A DNA stretch of 64,000 bases, from positions 1 through 64,000 of the forward strand of contig JAEWOE010000001.1 in assembly GCA_023460995.1 (NCBI GenBank), read 5' to 3'. Origin of the DNA: Bacillota bacterium (GTDB taxonomy: Bacteria; Bacillota_I; Bacilli_A; RF39; UBA660). Under the pieces are notes generated by a model. It saw only the letters and a program-made list of their open reading frames with translations, had not been told where the DNA came from and did no database searches. The translations under genes were made by a program, and so were the position numbers. Of this stretch, positions 25,523-33,524 are shown piece by piece; position 1 is the first letter of the stretch; each line of letters starts with the position of its first letter.

Positions 25523-25610
25523 TTAAATCCTTCTTTCCATATCTATTTTAATTACTTTTATATTATATCATGTATACAAATTATGATAAAGTCAAAATAA
25601 AATATTTACA

Positions 25611-25641
25611 AAAAAAAATAAGTATCTATTTGATACTTATT
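25611..25641 (-). terminator. intrinsic terminator of the ABC exporter operon
   Basis: Ten-base perfect stem AATAAGTATC / GATACTTATT with a five-base loop; eight T follow on the minus strand. It overlaps the permease stop codon. Confidence 0.85.
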
Positions 25642-26275
25642 AAAAATCTTTATTTTGAAATATCTTTAGAGATACAATATAAGATATATATAATATAATT
25701 AAAGTTAATGCTGGCATTATATAAAAACCATATTTATCAATAAAAGAAATTATAGCAGGTGGATTAATTTCATTAATATTAATTACCGATAATAATGCAC
25801 CACCTAATGCAGTAATAAGAAATACAATAATAAAAAGAAATAGTCTACCTTTTTCATTACCAAATTTATATATAAATGGATACATTAGTGAAACAACTAA
25901 AGTTATTCCAAATAAACCGCCAATTAGTGTACTCATTATTTCTTCGTAATTAGTATCCCCTTTTATATTTCCTATGATTATTGAAGCTAATACGGAAATT
26001 ACCGAACTTATTATAATAAGTAATATTGTAGAAATATACTTACTTCTTACAATTGTCTTTTTACCACCTGGAAGTGTTATAGCATAAGCATTCCATTTGT
26101 TAAATTCATCATAACTAAAAGTTGATATACACATCATTACTGCAAAAAACGGAATTATGAAAGAAATAGTCGCCATATCATTAAAAGCCATTACTGTAAA
26201 TCCAACTAATGCAATAGCTAAAGTCCTAATATTTCCTTTAATTAGATATAAGTCTTTTAATACTAATCCCTTCAT
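25640..26275 (-). CDS. ABC-2 type transporter permease
   Basis: A 211-residue membrane protein with six hydrophobic segments, beginning MKGLVLKDLYLIKGN, the usual opening of the ABC-2 permease family found in YtrB/BcrA-type exporters of Bacillota. Conserved SYDEFNKWNAYAITLPGGKKTIVRSKYI lies near residue 52. The gene overlaps the ATPase gene by one base (TAATG-type junction). With the YtrA-like regulator upstream it forms a three-gene exporter operon. The substrate is unknown; related systems respond to wall-active antibiotics. Confidence 0.88.
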   Translation of the reverse strand: MKGLVLKDLYLIKGNIRTLAIALVGFTVMAFNDMATISFIIPFFAVMMCISTFSYDEFNKWNAYAITLPGGKKTIVRSKYISTILLIIISSVISVLASIIIGNIKGDTNYEEIMSTLIGGLFGITLVVSLMYPFIYKFGNEKGRLFLFIIVFLITALGGALLSVININEINPPAIISFIDKYGFYIMPALTLIILYISYIVSLKIFQNKDF

Positions 26276-27129
26276 TATTTCACCCCTTTTATGTTAAGAA
26301 CCATAATATCTTCAAGAGTAGCCTTATCTACTATCATATTTTTATATTTTTTAGTAATTTTTCTTCTATCATTTACTAAAATTTCATAATTATATCGGTT
26401 CTTTTTAAATCTAACAATATCTTCTTTGTCTATTTTATCAAAATCTTTTTCTTCTATTTTTAAAACTCCATAATTATCAAGAATGGAATCTCTAGAATCG
26501 TTTAAAATGATTTTACCTTCATCAATAAAAACAATGTAATCAGCTATATGTTCTAAATCGCTTGTTATATGAGTAGAAAGTAAAATTGAATTTTTCTCAT
26601 CTTGAATAAAGTTTAAAAATATATCTAGTATTTCTGTTCTTACAACAGGGTCAAGACCACTAGTAGGTTCATCTAAAATGAGAAGTTTTGGTTTATGAGC
26701 AAGAGCTGCTGCTATTTCTAGTTTTTTACGCATACCTTTAGAAAAAGTCTTTATAGCTTGATTAAATGGAATATTAAATTCCTTTAAATATTTATCGTAT
26801 AGATTATTATCCCAGTTGGCATAAATACTATTCATAACACTTTTTATATCATTAGCGTTAAGTAGTTCAGGAAAGAAAGAATTATCAAGTACAACACCGA
26901 TATCTTCTTTTACTGTACTATCCTTAAAGTCTTTATCAAACAGTTTAATATCACCGCCATCAATTTTAATAATACCAAGTAAACTCTTTATTAGAGTTGT
27001 TTTACCGGCACCGTTTTCACCAATCAAGCCAACTATAGATCCACTAGGAATATTTAAGTTAATATTTTTTAGTGAAAAACTATCATAATTTTTGCATAAT
27101 TTTTTAATTTCTATATTATTCTTCATCAT
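26275..27129 (-). CDS. ABC transporter ATP-binding protein (YtrB/BcrA type)
   Basis: A 284-residue ATPase: Walker A GENGAGKTT near residue 40, signature FSKGMRKKLEIAAALAH, Walker B LLILDEPTSGLDP, and switch His in STHITSDLEHIAD. The C-terminal 70 residues are an extra domain common in BcrA-like subunits. The ATG at 27129 (or 27126) is preferred because GAGGAGGAAA precedes it; the frame's earlier ATG at 27141 lies within that site. It overlaps the end of the regulator gene by 14 bases, so the two are translationally coupled. Confidence 0.92.
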   Translation of the reverse strand: MMKNNIEIKKLCKNYDSFSLKNINLNIPSGSIVGLIGENGAGKTTLIKSLLGIIKIDGGDIKLFDKDFKDSTVKEDIGVVLDNSFFPELLNANDIKSVMNSIYANWDNNLYDKYLKEFNIPFNQAIKTFSKGMRKKLEIAAALAHKPKLLILDEPTSGLDPVVRTEILDIFLNFIQDEKNSILLSTHITSDLEHIADYIVFIDEGKIILNDSRDSILDNYGVLKIEEKDFDKIDKEDIVRFKKNRYNYEILVNDRRKITKKYKNMIVDKATLEDIMVLNIKGVK

Positions 27130-27502
27130 TTTCCTCCTCATACAGATAATTAATTATTTCAAGTATTTCCTCTTTAGAAATTTTATAGATATTTGCAATA
27201 GATATAGCACTACTAATATTCATTTCTATTTTTTTAAGAATTTCTTCCTTTAATAAACTACTACTTTTTCCTTTAACAAAAAACCCTTTACTAGATAAGG
27301 CTTCAATATAATCTTCTTTTTCAAGTTCTTCATATGCTTTTTTAGTAGTTATAACGCTTATTCTTAAATCTCTCGCAAGACTTCTTATTGATGGTAACAT
27401 CTCACCACCTTGTAAATCTCCATTTATTATAAGCTCTTTTATACGCTCTTTAATTTGCTCATAAATCGGTTTATTACTACTATTACTTATAATAATTTGC
27501 AT
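27116..27502 (-). CDS. GntR family transcriptional regulator, YtrA subfamily
   Basis: A 128-residue regulator: an N-terminal winged helix (about residues 5-72, PIYEQIKERIKELIINGDLQGGEMLPSIRSLARDLRISVITTKKAYEELE) and a very short helical C-terminal domain, the layout of YtrA-type GntR proteins. These usually repress their own operon encoding an ABC exporter. The two exporter genes follow directly, and an inverted repeat overlaps the promoter -10 upstream, consistent with autoregulation. An effector cannot be read from the sequence. Confidence 0.92.
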   Translation of the reverse strand: MQIIISNSSNKPIYEQIKERIKELIINGDLQGGEMLPSIRSLARDLRISVITTKKAYEELEKEDYIEALSSKGFFVKGKSSSLLKEEILKKIEMNISSAISIANIYKISKEEILEIINYLYEEENDEE

Positions 27503-27520
27503 TTACTCCACCTCTTAACT

Positions 27521-27559
27521 GTATATATACAATATATACACTATAAAGATGTTTGTCAA
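27521..27559 (-). promoter_or_regulatory. promoter with an overlapping YtrA-type operator
   Basis: On the minus strand TTGACA (27559-27554), 17 bases, TATATT (27536-27531). The -10 lies inside the near-perfect palindrome GTGTATATATTGTATATATAC (27541-27521, a 21-base element read here in two halves around its centre), a shape typical of YtrA-type operators. It supports autorepression of the exporter operon. Confidence 0.7.
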
Positions 27560-27567
27560 GATAAAAT

Positions 27568-27592
27568 AAAAAAAATTATTAAATAATTTTTT
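27568..27592 (-). terminator. possible intrinsic terminator of the ZIP gene
   Basis: AT-only hairpin AAATTATT / AATAATTT followed by T on the minus strand. It is weak in stability but rightly placed at the gene end. Confidence 0.5.
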
Positions 27593-28334
27593 ATCCTAAC
27601 ACAACATCAAGTACCATCATAATAGTAAAACCAATCATAACGCCAAGAGTTCCATAATTTTTGTCCTTACCTGTTTGTGAGGTTGGAATAAGCTCATTTA
27701 TTACGACATAGATCATACATCCTGCCGCTAAAGCAAGTAAAAATGGTAATATTGGACCTAATAAATTTATAAGTACAATAGTAACAATTCCAGCGATAGG
27801 TTCAACTACTCCTGATAAAAAACCATACGAAAAGGCTTTTCTTTTTGTAAATCCAAGTCCTTTTAAAGGCATAGAAATAATTGTCCCTTCAGGTATATTT
27901 TGTATACCAATACCAATAGCGAGTGAAAAAGCTGAAGCTAGTGTAATCATATCGTTTCCTGTAAAAAGACCTGCAAAAGCAACTCCTACAGCCATTCCTT
28001 CAGGTATATTATGAATAGTTACTGCAAGCATTAACATAGAATTTTGTTTTCCCTCTTCTAACTTATAATAACCTATTATATAATCAATAAGCATCATTAG
28101 TAGAATTCCTGATATAAACCCAAGAGATGCACTTACTATTCCACCAGAGTCAATTGAAGGAATAATTAGTGACCATATAGAAGCAGCGACCATTAAACCG
28201 CTTGCTAAACCCAGTAATAGTTTATTTATATTGGCTTTAATATCATTTTTAAGTAAAAATACTAACCCAGCACCTAACGTAGTTCCTGCAAAAGGAATTA
28301 AAATACCTAATGTAGTATTTAATAAATTATTCAT
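27591..28334 (-). CDS. ZIP family divalent metal transporter
   Basis: A 247-residue, eight-segment membrane protein of the ZIP family, close to ZupT/GufA-like members. The metal-site helices are plain: TIHNIPEGMAVGVAFAG (near residue 107) and GIGIQNIPEGTIISMP (near residue 143), each with HNxPEG or QNxPEG. It likely imports zinc, iron or manganese; the ion cannot be told from sequence. ATG 28334 is chosen over an in-frame GTG nine bases earlier, which falls within the ribosome site. That site lies in a 13-bp hairpin, described separately. Confidence 0.92.
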   Translation of the reverse strand: MNNLLNTTLGILIPFAGTTLGAGLVFLLKNDIKANINKLLLGLASGLMVAASIWSLIIPSIDSGGIVSASLGFISGILLMMLIDYIIGYYKLEEGKQNSMLMLAVTIHNIPEGMAVGVAFAGLFTGNDMITLASAFSLAIGIGIQNIPEGTIISMPLKGLGFTKRKAFSYGFLSGVVEPIAGIVTIVLINLLGPILPFLLALAAGCMIYVVINELIPTSQTGKDKNYGTLGVMIGFTIMMVLDVVLG

Positions 28335-28337
28335 AAA

Positions 28338-28369
28338 AAGCACCCCATATCTTAATATATGAGGTGCTT
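28338..28369 (-). promoter_or_regulatory. strong hairpin covering the ZIP ribosome site
   Basis: On the minus strand AAGCACCTCATAT pairs with ATATGGGGTGCTT (13 bp, one G-U) across a six-base loop, then TTT and the ATG. The GGGGTG ribosome site is inside the 3' arm. It can act as terminator of the upstream gene and as a block on zip translation. Confidence 0.7.
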
Positions 28370-28402
28370 ATATTTTTGCTAGTTTAAATTATCTATAAAT
28401 AA

Positions 28403-29206
28403 TTATCTATTAACATTTTGTTTTATTATTTGTTTTGGTTTTTCACAGTACTGATTATATATATAAGATAGTTTTGATTCTAAAGAAGCATATACAACTT
28501 TATAAATAAGATTCCCTTGTTTTTTTAGATCAAAACCTAAGTCAAAAGTAATTAATAATTTTATTACATCTTCCCTCTTCATATATTTGCAAAGAGTATT
28601 AATAAGTGCAACAATATCATTATTAAAATAGTATTTTTGTAATTTTTCTTTATCAAAAAGTTTCTCAAATTTCTCTACTAATTTCACTTCTTCATCATAA
28701 AATTTGGTTTTTTTGTTAAATATTCTTCTAGCAGTTAAATCTGTATAGCCTTCATTAAAAGCCTTCGCAAAAACTAAATTGTTAGAATAGTTTAAAAATC
28801 CACTTTGCTAAAACTGTTTATCCTTATCGTAATAAGAACTAGCTAAATGAATTAGTTCATGTTCTAATGAAGAAATTAAAGAGTAAGATAAAATATTATT
28901 TTTACTATCATATTTTCCCTTGATACCTAATAACAGTAAAGACAACTGCTTTTCTATTTCAACTGTCTTTAAATTATTATATAAATTATATAAATTTTCT
29001 TTAGATATACTTTTTTCTAGTAGTTGGACCATATCTTTGATCTCTTTAGGAATAACAATATCTTTATTAACACTTGTAACATATCCAGTTTTTATATTAT
29101 TAAAGTTTGCTATAATTTTCTTTTCTTGGCATTTACTTAAAATATAGTTTGTAGCGCCATTTGCTAACATAAGTGGTGCTAAATAAAGTGGTGATATAGT
29201 TTCCAT
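28403..29206 (-). pseudogene. HExxH metallopeptidase-like gene interrupted by an in-frame TAG
   Basis: The frame opens at ATG 29206 (GGAGGAACT upstream) and encodes 132 residues ending in LEHELIHLASSYYDKDKQF, then a TAG at 28810-28808. The same frame continues without break as QSGFLNYSNNLVFAKAFNEGYTDLTARRIF and runs to 28403. HELIH followed about 40 residues later by NEGYTDL is a full gluzincin zinc-site arrangement, so the two parts belong to one protein of about 266 residues. TAG is used as a normal stop elsewhere here (for example pyrH), so this is best read as a nonsense mutation. It is similar in plan to the intact HExxH gene at 5433-6353. No signal peptide. Confidence 0.8.
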
Positions 29207-29284
29207 AATAGTTCCTCCATGTAGGTATATTATAACTACATAAAAATTAATGTCAAATTGAATATATTATATCTTTACTGTATG

Positions 29285-29310
29285 AAAAAAAGATACTTCC
29301 TAGTATCTTT
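29285..29310 (-). terminator. intrinsic terminator
   Basis: Nine-base stem AAAGATACT / AGTATCTTT on the minus strand with a T tract. It ends the DHH / GyrI-like operon. Confidence 0.82.
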
Positions 29311-29359
29311 CAAGTTATCTTTACATATGTAAAATAAATATTTATATTTTTCTTTATCA

Positions 29360-30007
29360 TTATATCTTAATCTTCTTAACAGGATGTCTAATAACTGTTT
29401 TTAAATTTTCAGGTTTTGTTTTACGAGGATCACCTAAATATATTTCATGATGTCTTCTACCATTTTCAAAGTCATTAGCGTAACCATTTTTTTCAATATA
29501 TTCATTCATTTTAGCGATGCTTTCTCTTTCTGCATCATATGAACCTATATGCATTATTTGAACGCAAATCCCTTCTTCTAATACTTCATATTTAACATTA
29601 CTATAATCTAATTCAGGTTTTTTCTTTTTTAATTGTTCTAATGCCCAGTTATAGACTTCCTTAGTAACAAATTCTGATTGTCTTATCATGGAAGTCCAAA
29701 TAAATTTACTTTTATCCATTATATTTAGTCCATCAAAATAACCTTCTTCACCATCCCAAAAGCCTTCTAAAGGAGGTACGACATAATCGAAATAGCCTTC
29801 AATATTATTATTACCCATCTTACTCATTTTAATTGTATAAGATAGACCGTAGAGAACGTTCATAGCATTCTCATACTCTTTTGAAGTATTTGGATCCCCT
29901 TTACCATCTACCATAATAAATATCATTTTAGGAACATTTATTATACTAGGGGTGTTTTTAGGCATATATAAATCCTTATATTCTTTTTTATAATCTTTCT
30001 TTTCCAT
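29360..30007 (-). CDS. GyrI-like small-molecule-binding domain protein
   Basis: A 215-residue soluble protein of the GyrI-like family in its larger form. Typical stretches are IINVPKMIFIMVDGKGDPNTSKEYENAMNVLYGLSYTIK near residue 25, FIWTSMIRQSEFVTKEVYNWAL near the middle and VQIMHIGSYDAERESIAKM near residue 150, ending with GRRHHEIYLGDPRKTKPENLKT. The fold binds small, often cationic or hydrophobic molecules and in some cases hydrolyses them. The start at 30007 (MEKKDY) follows the DHH stop by two bases; an earlier ATG at 30022 overlaps the DHH gene and has no site. The partner relation to the DHH enzyme is unclear. Confidence 0.85.
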   Translation of the reverse strand: MEKKDYKKEYKDLYMPKNTPSIINVPKMIFIMVDGKGDPNTSKEYENAMNVLYGLSYTIKMSKMGNNNIEGYFDYVVPPLEGFWDGEEGYFDGLNIMDKSKFIWTSMIRQSEFVTKEVYNWALEQLKKKKPELDYSNVKYEVLEEGICVQIMHIGSYDAERESIAKMNEYIEKNGYANDFENGRRHHEIYLGDPRKTKPENLKTVIRHPVKKIKI

Positions 30008-30008
30008 A

Positions 30009-30944
30009 TTACTTTTTCCCATCTAAAATTATATTTATAACGGCTTCTTTAGTTTCTGTTAATATTGGACTACTAGAAGCGGCTTTATGACCTTTACCAC
30101 CAAAAGTCATAGCAAAAGCACCAACATCCACTTCCTTTTTTATACATCTATACGATATTGTTCCTCTGGTTAGTAAAATCATCATAACTAAATCAATATC
30201 AGTTTTACTATCCTGCAATTTTAAAGCTACATCATTACGATACTCATCTTCAACAAATGTTATCCCAACTTTATATCCATCAATATCTTTTATAACCATA
30301 TTACTTATAAAAGTATTAACTTTATCAAGTGTTTTCATTTTAAAATTATTTATCAAATCTAACTCAACATCTGAAAAAGAAAACTTATCTTGTTTCTCTA
30401 GTTTTCTAACAAGATAGTTTATATAAGAGTGGTTTCCTAAAACATTAAATAATGTGTTAAGTTCATTTGATTTTTCATCACTATAAATTTCTTTCCATTC
30501 CCAAGTATCATATCTTCTTGTAAGTTCGACAAATTCATTAATAGCTTGCGATGAATTTAAATAGTTATTATCAAGTAGATATTTATAAAATAGACTTGTT
30601 CCACAACATTTTCCTATTTCATTATCGACAGTAATATTAACCCAATCATATTTATTGTTATTCTCTTTAATTTCAGTAATATGGTGATCAAATATATAAA
30701 CTTTATTCTTCAGTTTTGTATCATTATTAATAATAGAGAGTAATGGTTCTTTAATACATATATCAGTTACAAAAATATAATCATAAGAATATATTTCACC
30801 ATTATCATAGTATTTACTAACTTCTTTATTAATTTCAAAAGTTTCACATAGTACATAATTGACATTTTGAAATGCTAATTTACTTAGAATAGCACTACCC
30901 ATACCATCAATATCTATTTTGTGAGTGAATAATAGAACTTTCAT
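30009..30944 (-). CDS. DHH family phosphoesterase (NrnB/oligoribonuclease-like)
   Basis: A 311-residue DHH/DHHA1 protein. Metal ligands are visible as HKIDIDGMGS near residue 8 (DxD), VTDIC near residue 60 and FDHHITE near residue 85; a cysteine pair KCCGTS follows. The C-terminal GGKGHKAASS is the DHHA1 substrate-binding loop. It probably hydrolyses short oligonucleotides or cyclic-dinucleotide products such as pApA; among Bacillus proteins it looks closest to the cytoplasmic NrnB-type. It is not GdpP, since it has no membrane or PAS part. It is upstream of the GyrI-like gene in the same operon. Confidence 0.87.
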   Translation of the reverse strand: MKVLLFTHKIDIDGMGSAILSKLAFQNVNYVLCETFEINKEVSKYYDNGEIYSYDYIFVTDICIKEPLLSIINNDTKLKNKVYIFDHHITEIKENNNKYDWVNITVDNEIGKCCGTSLFYKYLLDNNYLNSSQAINEFVELTRRYDTWEWKEIYSDEKSNELNTLFNVLGNHSYINYLVRKLEKQDKFSFSDVELDLINNFKMKTLDKVNTFISNMVIKDIDGYKVGITFVEDEYRNDVALKLQDSKTDIDLVMMILLTRGTISYRCIKKEVDVGAFAMTFGGKGHKAASSSPILTETKEAVINIILDGKK

Positions 30945-30971
30945 TTTATCATCTCCTACATATATTATAAC

Positions 30972-30998
30972 AAAAAAAGATACTAGTTAGTATCTTTT
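30972..30998 (-). terminator. intrinsic terminator
   Basis: Ten-base stem AAAGATACTA / TAGTATCTTT on the minus strand with a seven-T tract. It overlaps the last codons of the exporter ATPase. Confidence 0.82.
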
Positions 30999-31645
30999 AA
31001 TTTGCCTTTTTCAAGTAAGAATAGCTGGTCGACATGTTTTTTTACATTAGGTGAATGTGATACGACAATAACGCATTTCTTTTCATTATGAGCAAGATCT
31101 TTTAAGATATTTATTATCTCATCTTCATTATCTTTATCTAGATTACCTGTTGGCTCATCGGCAAGAATAATTTTCGAATCATATGAAAGTGCTCTAGCAA
31201 TAGAAACTCTTTGTTGTTCACCACCAGATAATTGTAATACTCTTCGTTTTGCTTTATCTGTATCTATACCAACTTTTTCAAGTAGTCTAAGGGCTTTATC
31301 TTCTTTGTTATCTTCTTTAATACCACTTATATTCATTGATAGAATTACATTTTCTAAGGCTGTATATTGTGGTAATAAGTTATAACTTTGAAATATAATT
31401 CCAACTGCACTAGAGCGATATCTTTCACGGCTAATAAAATCAACATCTTGTCCTTCATATAATATAGTACCATTCTTTGTTTTTTCTAAACCAGCAAGTA
31501 AGGAAAGAAGAGTTGATTTTCCTGCCCCACTTTTTCCATATATACCATACATAATACCGTTTTCAAAGTTCATGTTTATATCTTTTAAAACGAATCTTTC
31601 TCCATCATATGTAAAATTCAAATCTTTTATTTCTAGTATTGCCAT
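30983..31645 (-). CDS. ABC transporter ATP-binding protein (MacB/LolD type)
   Basis: A 220-residue ATPase with Walker A GKSGAGKST near residue 38, signature LSGGEQQRVSIARAL near residue 140, Walker B IILADEPTGNLD and H-loop VVSHS. It is closely related in type to the ATPase at 11855-12532. It follows the FtsX-like permease by five bases and is its partner in a two-gene exporter. Confidence 0.93.
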   Translation of the reverse strand: MAILEIKDLNFTYDGERFVLKDINMNFENGIMYGIYGKSGAGKSTLLSLLAGLEKTKNGTILYEGQDVDFISRERYRSSAVGIIFQSYNLLPQYTALENVILSMNISGIKEDNKEDKALRLLEKVGIDTDKAKRRVLQLSGGEQQRVSIARALSYDSKIILADEPTGNLDKDNEDEIINILKDLAHNEKKCVIVVSHSPNVKKHVDQLFLLEKGKLKDTN

Positions 31646-31650
31646 TTCTT

Positions 31651-33186
31651 CTACCCCCTATTTTGCAGTATCTTATTTGGTTCATATTTATTTACAAACA
31701 TAACAGCTGTTATACCACTTATTATTGTAAGAAGTAAACTTACTCCAAATAACTGTGCTATTGTGATTAAATCTGTGTGAACTTCAAGTGATGATACATA
31801 ATCATCAGCGCTTATAGTTGTAGGAGCGCTAGCCTCTGGTCTTGAAGAATTTTCGCTTGAATTTGAAGAATTAGGTCCACCATTAAATCCAGGTCTTGAG
31901 AATCCTTCTCCCCCAAAGTTTTCATTTATATTACTTTGACTTGTAGTATAACTTTCTATTTCACTTGAAAGCATATAATTACTTACTGGTTGTGATAAAA
32001 CAGTTCCTGCTGTTGTACCAACTACTAGAGCAATTAAAGCCACCATAAATATTTCAGAAACAAGCTGCAAAGTTACTTTGCTTTTAGTCATACCAATTGC
32101 TCTTAAAACACCAATCTCATACTTTCTTTCTCTAATATTAAATAGGTTAATGATTGTAAGAACAATACCTCCTACTACTAATATAACAATTAAGAATGTA
32201 AATGAAAAACTAGCAATGCTTTTAATTGGTTCTAAAGTGGCAGTTATTTCATCTTCATTAGTTCTAATATTATAGTAATCACTAACACCTAAATCTCTAA
32301 CAGCATCAGTAAATTTATCTAAATCTTCATAAGCTATATAAAAATTAGATGTAATACTATTAGACATTGAATATGAAGTTGTTTCAGTACCATCATCTTT
32401 TACTATTTGATTTAATACAGATATATTAGTATAAATTTGATTACTACTACTTCCTTGCATTCTGCCTGGCATAGAACTAGTAGTATCATTAACTATTTCA
32501 TATATTCCTACTATTTCATAGTTATAAGTAATTGCTTCATCATTAGTATTTATAAAATTTACTGTATCTCCAACTTTTAAATCATTTTCTTCAGCAAGTT
32601 CTTCGCTAATAACGATTACATTTTCAGTATTACTTTTGTCTATCATTGAACCATCAATAATTTTCTTATTTCCATCAACAAAATCTTCGTCATAAGATAT
32701 ATCAGAATAAGCAATTATAGTATAGTCTCCTGATGAAAAAGACATTCTTCCTCCACCGTCATTAGGTACTTGTCTATTAGTAGAATTAGTACTATTTGTA
32801 CTTGAATCCTCACTCTCACTTGGTTTAGTAAATAAATCATCATAACTAATAGGCTCAATATCATCACTGTTTAGACTACTTTGAACTGTGTAATAATAAC
32901 CAGTTACCATATCTAGATTTCCTATTTCATTAATAGTATCAACAGTAAGTAACTCAAAAGTTTCTTTTTCTTCATCTGTTGCATTTCTATATGACATAGT
33001 ATCTAGATTTAGGGATGCTTCTAGTGGATTAGTTTCTCTGTAAGTGTCTACTAAAGCATTACCAGACTTATTAATAGTAATAGTTATACATGCACCAAGA
33101 GTAATAGCCATAATAATTAATCCTATTAATACATTTCTTCCTTTTGCTCTAGTAATATTTAAATAAGAATTTTTAAATATATACAT
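31651..33186 (-). CDS. FtsX-like ABC transporter permease (MacB type)
   Basis: A 511-residue permease: an N-terminal membrane segment (residues 17-37), a MacB-like periplasmic-core domain, and three C-terminal membrane segments near 328-355, 375-402 and 478-500. NVLIGLIIMAITLGACITITI and LFNIRERKYEIGVLRAIGMTKSKV are typical. Two low-complexity insertions stand out: a Ser/Asn/Thr stretch near residue 130 and a Gly/Pro/Ser/Asn stretch near residues 415-455, placed outside the membrane. It is separated from its ATPase by five bases. The export substrate is unknown; peptide or antimicrobial export is the usual role. Confidence 0.9.
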   Translation of the reverse strand: MYIFKNSYLNITRAKGRNVLIGLIIMAITLGACITITINKSGNALVDTYRETNPLEASLNLDTMSYRNATDEEKETFELLTVDTINEIGNLDMVTGYYYTVQSSLNSDDIEPISYDDLFTKPSESEDSSTNSTNSTNRQVPNDGGGRMSFSSGDYTIIAYSDISYDEDFVDGNKKIIDGSMIDKSNTENVIVISEELAEENDLKVGDTVNFINTNDEAITYNYEIVGIYEIVNDTTSSMPGRMQGSSSNQIYTNISVLNQIVKDDGTETTSYSMSNSITSNFYIAYEDLDKFTDAVRDLGVSDYYNIRTNEDEITATLEPIKSIASFSFTFLIVILVVGGIVLTIINLFNIRERKYEIGVLRAIGMTKSKVTLQLVSEIFMVALIALVVGTTAGTVLSQPVSNYMLSSEIESYTTSQSNINENFGGEGFSRPGFNGGPNSSNSSENSSRPEASAPTTISADDYVSSLEVHTDLITIAQLFGVSLLLTIISGITAVMFVNKYEPNKILQNRG

Positions 33187-33262
33187 ATTGTATCTCCTTT
33201 CATATTAATAATATAAATATTGTGTGAAAATAAAATGGAGGATAAATGTTATTTTAGTGAAG

Positions 33263-33291
33263 AAAAAAAGGATGACTAAATCATCCTTTTT
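33263..33291 (-). terminator. intrinsic terminator
   Basis: Nine-base stem AAAGGATGA / TCATCCTTT on the minus strand with a seven-T tract. It overlaps the end of the DUF1294 gene and closes the two-component operon. Confidence 0.82.
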
Positions 33292-33524
33292 AATAAGTAT
33301 ATCCATATACATAAAAATATAGGCTCTAATAGTGCAAATTTAAGTTTTTTTGTCTTATGTCTAAATATATACATCCCTATAATAAAACCTAAACAACCAC
33401 CTATAAATGATAAAAATAGCAGGATATTCTCTGGTACTCTATATTTGTGTTTAATAGCCATAAGTTTATCATAACCACATATAATAAAAGCTATAAAATT
33501 AATAGTTATTATATAATATATCAT
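33276..33524 (-). CDS. DUF1294 family small membrane protein
   Basis: An 82-residue membrane protein with the family pattern CGYDKLMAIKHKYRVPENILLFLSFIGGCLGFIIGMYIFRHKTKKLKF: a D-K pair after the first helix, R-x-P-E, G-G-x-x-G and H-K-T-K. There are three hydrophobic segments. No function is established for the family. It overlaps the histidine kinase stop by four bases (ATGA), so it is co-translated with the two-component pair, perhaps as an accessory or a target. Confidence 0.9.
   Translation of the reverse strand: MIYYIITINFIAFIICGYDKLMAIKHKYRVPENILLFLSFIGGCLGFIIGMYIFRHKTKKLKFALLEPIFLCIWIYLLKRMI

Noticed and set aside
28808..28810. Reassignment of TAG as a sense codon
   Set aside because: pyrH, the PRC-barrel gene and others end in TAG, so it works as a stop here.
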